Position numbers and translations under genes: made by a program
Assembly (NCBI GenBank): GCA_035543115.1
Contig: DATKKF010000042.1
Location: forward strand, 1-64,000
DNA from: RPRB01 sp035543115
Lineage (GTDB): Bacteria > Myxococcota > Myxococcia > Myxococcales > Myxococcaceae
Reading direction: 5' to 3'
Length of the DNA: 64,000 nucleotides
The notes under the pieces: model-generated
Told to the model about the DNA's origin: nothing
Databases searched by the model: none
Seen by the model: the letters and a program-made list of their open reading frames with translations, nothing else
Part shown: positions 61,319-64,000 of the stretch, one piece after another
Numbering within the stretch: position 1 is the first letter of the stretch
How the letters are laid out: every line of letters begins with the position of its first letter

Positions 61319-62265
61319 GCGGGACGCGGCGGCCAGGAGTGCTCGAGGCGATCGGGGTGGGGTTCCGCGAGTGGCGGACGGTGGCATTGCTCCTCTGGGC
61401 CAACTGGCTCGTCGCGGGCCTGATGGTCGCCCCGTCGATACCCCGGGTGGCGGCCGCCTTCGGGCACGCGCCCCGGGCAGCGGGGAAGCCGCTGCTCTCC
61501 ACCTTGCTGCTGCTCGGCCTCGGGGCCGTGTTCGAGGGCGGCGGCGCTCCGTCCGTGGCCGCGCCGCTCCTCCTCCTGGTCGTGCTCCAGACCTTCCTGG
61601 TGGGCGGCGTGGTGTGGCGTGCCTGCGCCGGCGGGCCGTTCCGGGTCGGGGCGTTCCTCGGCCAGTCGGGGCGCCTGGTGGCGCGCAACGCACGGCTCTA
61701 CCTCTGGCTGCTCCTGCTCCTCCCCGTGGCGGCCCTGGTTCCGGCCGCGCTCGCGCTCGGGATGCGCGCGCTCGGCCTGCCGACGGTGTTCACCGTCTCC
61801 GGCGAGACCTGGCTCTTCGGCCGGCCGTTCACCGCCTGGAGCGTGCTCCACCTGGGTGTGGTGGCGCTCGCGTTCGCGCTGTGGAGGCTGTCGCTCGACG
61901 TCGGCCGGGTACTGCTCTTCCGGGACGATCTCCGGGCGACGCGCCGGGCTGCCTGGCGTGCGGTGCGGCTGGTGCTCCGGGCTCCGTTGTCGGTCGTGCT
62001 CTACGCGGTGCTCGGAGGGATCGCCACGCTCGCCGTTCTCCTCGCGGCGCGCGGGCGGGCGTCGCTTCCGGAGGGAAACGCCGGGCTCGCGCTGCTCGCG
62101 CTCGGCGTGGGGCAGCTCGTGCTGTGGATCCGCCTCGCCTTCCAGGTGGCCGGGACGCGCTTCGCCGCGGCGCTGGTCGAGCGCACCGAGCCCCCCAGCG
62201 AGGCGCCGGGGGCGCACGATGTGTGGCCCGCGGAACGCGCACCGGCCGACGCTCCGCCGGGTTGA
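61315..62265 (+). CDS. Multi-spanning membrane protein coupled to the M1 peptidase
   Basis: A 316-residue membrane protein with about six hydrophobic segments (for example TVALLLWANWLVAGLMVAPSI, LLLVVLQTFLVGGVVWRA, LYLWLLLLLPVAALVPAALAL, LHLGVVALAFALWRL) and a polar, acidic C-terminus. I do not recognise a family. The GTG start overlaps the M1 stop as GTGA, so it is probably a membrane partner of the peptidase. Convergent with the two-component genes. Confidence 0.75.
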   Translation: MSGTRRPGVLEAIGVGFREWRTVALLLWANWLVAGLMVAPSIPRVAAAFGHAPRAAGKPLLSTLLLLGLGAVFEGGGAPSVAAPLLLLVVLQTFLVGGVVWRACAGGPFRVGAFLGQSGRLVARNARLYLWLLLLLPVAALVPAALALGMRALGLPTVFTVSGETWLFGRPFTAWSVLHLGVVALAFALWRLSLDVGRVLLFRDDLRATRRAAWRAVRLVLRAPLSVVLYAVLGGIATLAVLLAARGRASLPEGNAGLALLALGVGQLVLWIRLAFQVAGTRFAAALVERTEPPSEAPGAHDVWPAERAPADAPPG

Positions 62266-62304
62266 CACTGGCGAGGCTTGGGCCTCTGCGGATTGTGTGG
62301 CGGG

Positions 62305-63627
62305 TCATCCGCGCGAGGTTCGAGGAGGCCTGCCCGGCTCGCGCTCGCCACGCGCACGGACGGTGAAGCCGACCCGGGCGCCACCCTCGGCCCGGTTCTC
62401 GGCGAAGGCCGAGCCGCCGTGCGCCTCGGCGATGCGCCGGACCAGCGCGAGCCCGAGGCCCAGGCCGTCGCTCGCCTCGCCGCGCTGGAACGGGGCGAAG
62501 GCGCGCTCACCGGCATCGGGGAGGCCGGGCCCCGCGTCCTCCACCGAGAAGCGCACCACGCCATCCGGTCCGTCCACCCGGAGCCGGGTCACCCCGCCGC
62601 CGTGCACCCGCGCGTTCTCGAGGAGATTGGACAGGGCGCGCTGGAGGAGCGTCGGGTCGCCCTGGAGCGACACCGGGGCGGACTCCACCTCGAGCAGGGC
62701 CGTGGACAGCGCGGCCCGCTCCAGCGCCCGCGCCCCGAGGTCTCTGGCGTCGAGCGGCAGGCGGGCCATGGCGCTGAAGTCGAGCCGTGCCGAGGCGAGC
62801 AGCTCACCCACCAGCGCGTCCATCTCCAGCACCTCGTGCTCGAGCTGATCCAGCACCGAGGTGTCCCCGCCGCGCCCGAGCTCGAGGAGGAGCCGGACGC
62901 GGGCCAGCGGCGTGCGCAGCTCGTGGCTCACCGCGGCCAGCAGCTCGCGCTGGTCCTTCAGCTGCCGCTCGATGCGCTCGGCCATCCCGTTCATCACCTC
63001 GGCCAGCGAGCGCACCTCGCCGCGGGCGAACCGCACGTCGAACCGGCTCTGGAGCCGGCCCTCACCCAGATCGCGCGCCACGCGGGTGAGCTCCTCCAGC
63101 GGCCAGGCCAGCTTCCGGGCGATGCGGCCCGACATCGCCCAGAGCATCGCCAGCACCACGCTGAGGGCGAGCAGCGCGGTCCAGCCGCTCCATCGGCCCT
63201 GTGGCCAGGGCTGGACCCGCACCACGCCCACCGTCACCCCCCGCTGCACCACGGAGGCGCTCGCCGTCCAGCGGTGCGCGGGCGGACCGAACCGGCCCAG
63301 CTCCGTGCCCCGGGCGTCCTCGAGCTTCAGCGCCCAGCCGAGCTGCTGAGAGAGCTCCGAGGCCCAGGTGTCACGCTCCTGCGGATCGCCCCACACCCGC
63401 GCCGCCTGCGCCCCGATCAGCGCCTGCACGTTCTCCCACTGCGCCCGGGGGGAAGGCCCACGCAGCCGCTCCACGCCCGCGGTCACCGCCGAGACGACCA
63501 AGGCGGTGACCAGGATGGACACCCCGAACCAGACGAACAGCCGCCGTTGCATCCGGGCGCGGTTGCGCCAGCGCGTCAGGTCCGTCCAGCGGCTCCGGTG
63601 GTGCCACGGGTGGGAGGGCGGGACCAC
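62305..63627 (-). CDS. Sensor histidine kinase (two-component)
   Basis: A 440-residue membrane histidine kinase: first transmembrane helix about residues 28-50, a periplasmic domain to about 155, second helix (WTALLALSVVLAMLWAMSG), HAMP (WPLEELTRVARDLGEGRL), HisKA with phospho-His in LLAAVSHELRTPLARVR near residue 231, and HATPase motifs (NLLENARVHGG, DAGPGL, DGLGLGLALVRRI). Long N-terminal basic stretch before the first helix. The GTG start is two bases after the regulator stop, so it forms a pair with the next gene, the regulator being upstream in the operon. Confidence 0.95.
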   Translation of the reverse strand: MVPPSHPWHHRSRWTDLTRWRNRARMQRRLFVWFGVSILVTALVVSAVTAGVERLRGPSPRAQWENVQALIGAQAARVWGDPQERDTWASELSQQLGWALKLEDARGTELGRFGPPAHRWTASASVVQRGVTVGVVRVQPWPQGRWSGWTALLALSVVLAMLWAMSGRIARKLAWPLEELTRVARDLGEGRLQSRFDVRFARGEVRSLAEVMNGMAERIERQLKDQRELLAAVSHELRTPLARVRLLLELGRGGDTSVLDQLEHEVLEMDALVGELLASARLDFSAMARLPLDARDLGARALERAALSTALLEVESAPVSLQGDPTLLQRALSNLLENARVHGGGVTRLRVDGPDGVVRFSVEDAGPGLPDAGERAFAPFQRGEASDGLGLGLALVRRIAEAHGGSAFAENRAEGGARVGFTVRARGEREPGRPPRTSRG

Positions 63628-63629
63628 CG

Positions 63630-64000
63630 CTAGCGTTCCCGGCTGAGCACGTAGCCCACGCCGCGCACCGTCTTGATCCGCCGGGGCGAGCGCGGGTCGT
63701 CCCCCAGCTTCGCCCGGAGGTGCGAGATGTGGACGTCCACCGTGCGCTCGCCGACCACGACGTCGCTCCGGCCCGCCTCGGCGAGGAGCGCGTCGCGGGG
63801 GATGACCCGCCCGGCCCGCCGCATCAGCGCGACGAGGATGTCGAACTCCAGGCCGGTGAGATCCACCGGCTTGCCCTCCACCATGACCTGTCGCGAGCCC
63901 ACGTCCACCTGCACGTCGGCCACCGCGAGCTTCTCGCTCACCGCGTCCGGGGCGCTGCGGCGGAGCACCGCCCGGAGACGAGCGAGCAGCTCGCGGGGGC
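63630..64000 (-). CDS. OmpR-family response regulator, C-terminal part (cut by window edge)
   Basis: The visible 123 residues contain the end of the receiver domain (PRELLARLRAVLRR) and the winged-helix DNA-binding domain: VMVEGKPVDLTGLEFDILV, LMRRAGRVIPRDALL, VGERTVDVHISHLRAKLG and RRIKTVRGVGYVL, the OmpR/PhoB type. The phospho-acceptor part lies beyond base 64000. It is the first gene of the pair with the histidine kinase, whose start is two bases after this stop. Confidence 0.94.
   Translation of the reverse strand, partial: PRELLARLRAVLRRSAPDAVSEKLAVADVQVDVGSRQVMVEGKPVDLTGLEFDILVALMRRAGRVIPRDALLAEAGRSDVVVGERTVDVHISHLRAKLGDDPRSPRRIKTVRGVGYVLSRER

Overview
The window is about 70% GC, densely coded on both strands, and reads like a chromosome segment of a Myxococcota (delta-proteobacterial) bacterium. 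That placement is inferred from style: high GC, a eukaryote-type Ser/Thr kinase fused to an RDD membrane domain, hybrid histidine kinases, many secreted or lipoprotein enzymes, and a SEC-C-tagged methionine aminopeptidase. No rRNA, tRNA, CRISPR array, insertion sequence or phage gene was seen. Genes are tightly packed, and more than ten neighbouring pairs share a 4-nt ATGA/GTGA start-stop overlap, so operons are unusually easy to read.

Layout. 1-6.3 kb: a minus-strand hsp20-lon operon cut by the window edge, then a Tat-exported molybdenum hydroxylase pair (iorAB-like) and an RDD membrane protein with a helical partner. 6.5-12.4 kb: a complete nitrite assimilation operon, nirB-nirD-nirC-hemD-sirC-cobA, coupling nitrite import and reduction to synthesis of its siroheme cofactor. 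12.6-26 kb: housekeeping and accessory genes (DUF72, DUF1697, VOC, TolC, aldo/keto reductase, MocR regulator divergent from a NIPSNAP gene, a bifunctional phosphotransferase/ATPase, pirin, an atypical SDR, ChrA), plus a decayed ECF sigma factor gene. 26.1-27.9 kb: a three-gene HipA-like kinase/DUF3037/DUF6884-like operon. 28.8-33.0 kb: a coupled redox operon with a lipoprotein truncated globin, a Ser/Thr kinase-RDD fusion, a YceI-dihaem cytochrome c fusion and a SEC-C methionine aminopeptidase. 33-42.8 kb: ilvE, a cysteine dioxygenase-like cupin, an FAD/NAD(P) protein, a DsbA-like protein behind three 11-bp-spaced GTCAC repeats, SDR, DUF885 lipoprotein, DoxX, an ACT protein, a second decayed gene, and a TetR-hydrolase pair with two matching operators. 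42.8-64 kb: a hybrid histidine kinase, M64 peptidase-crcB-DUF190, an aminotransferase, glpD, a TSUP permease, sthA, a DUF6986 protein, a GH63-type glucosidase, an EamA exporter, a secreted unknown protein, an M1 peptidase with a membrane partner, and a two-component pair cut by the right edge.

The most unusual content is the globin/kinase/YceI-cytochrome operon, the HipA-like kinase operon, the TetR promoter whose operator fills the -35/-10 spacer and whose predicted transcript is leaderless, and the Pho-box-like repeat array. Functions come from motif recognition by eye; no database search was possible.
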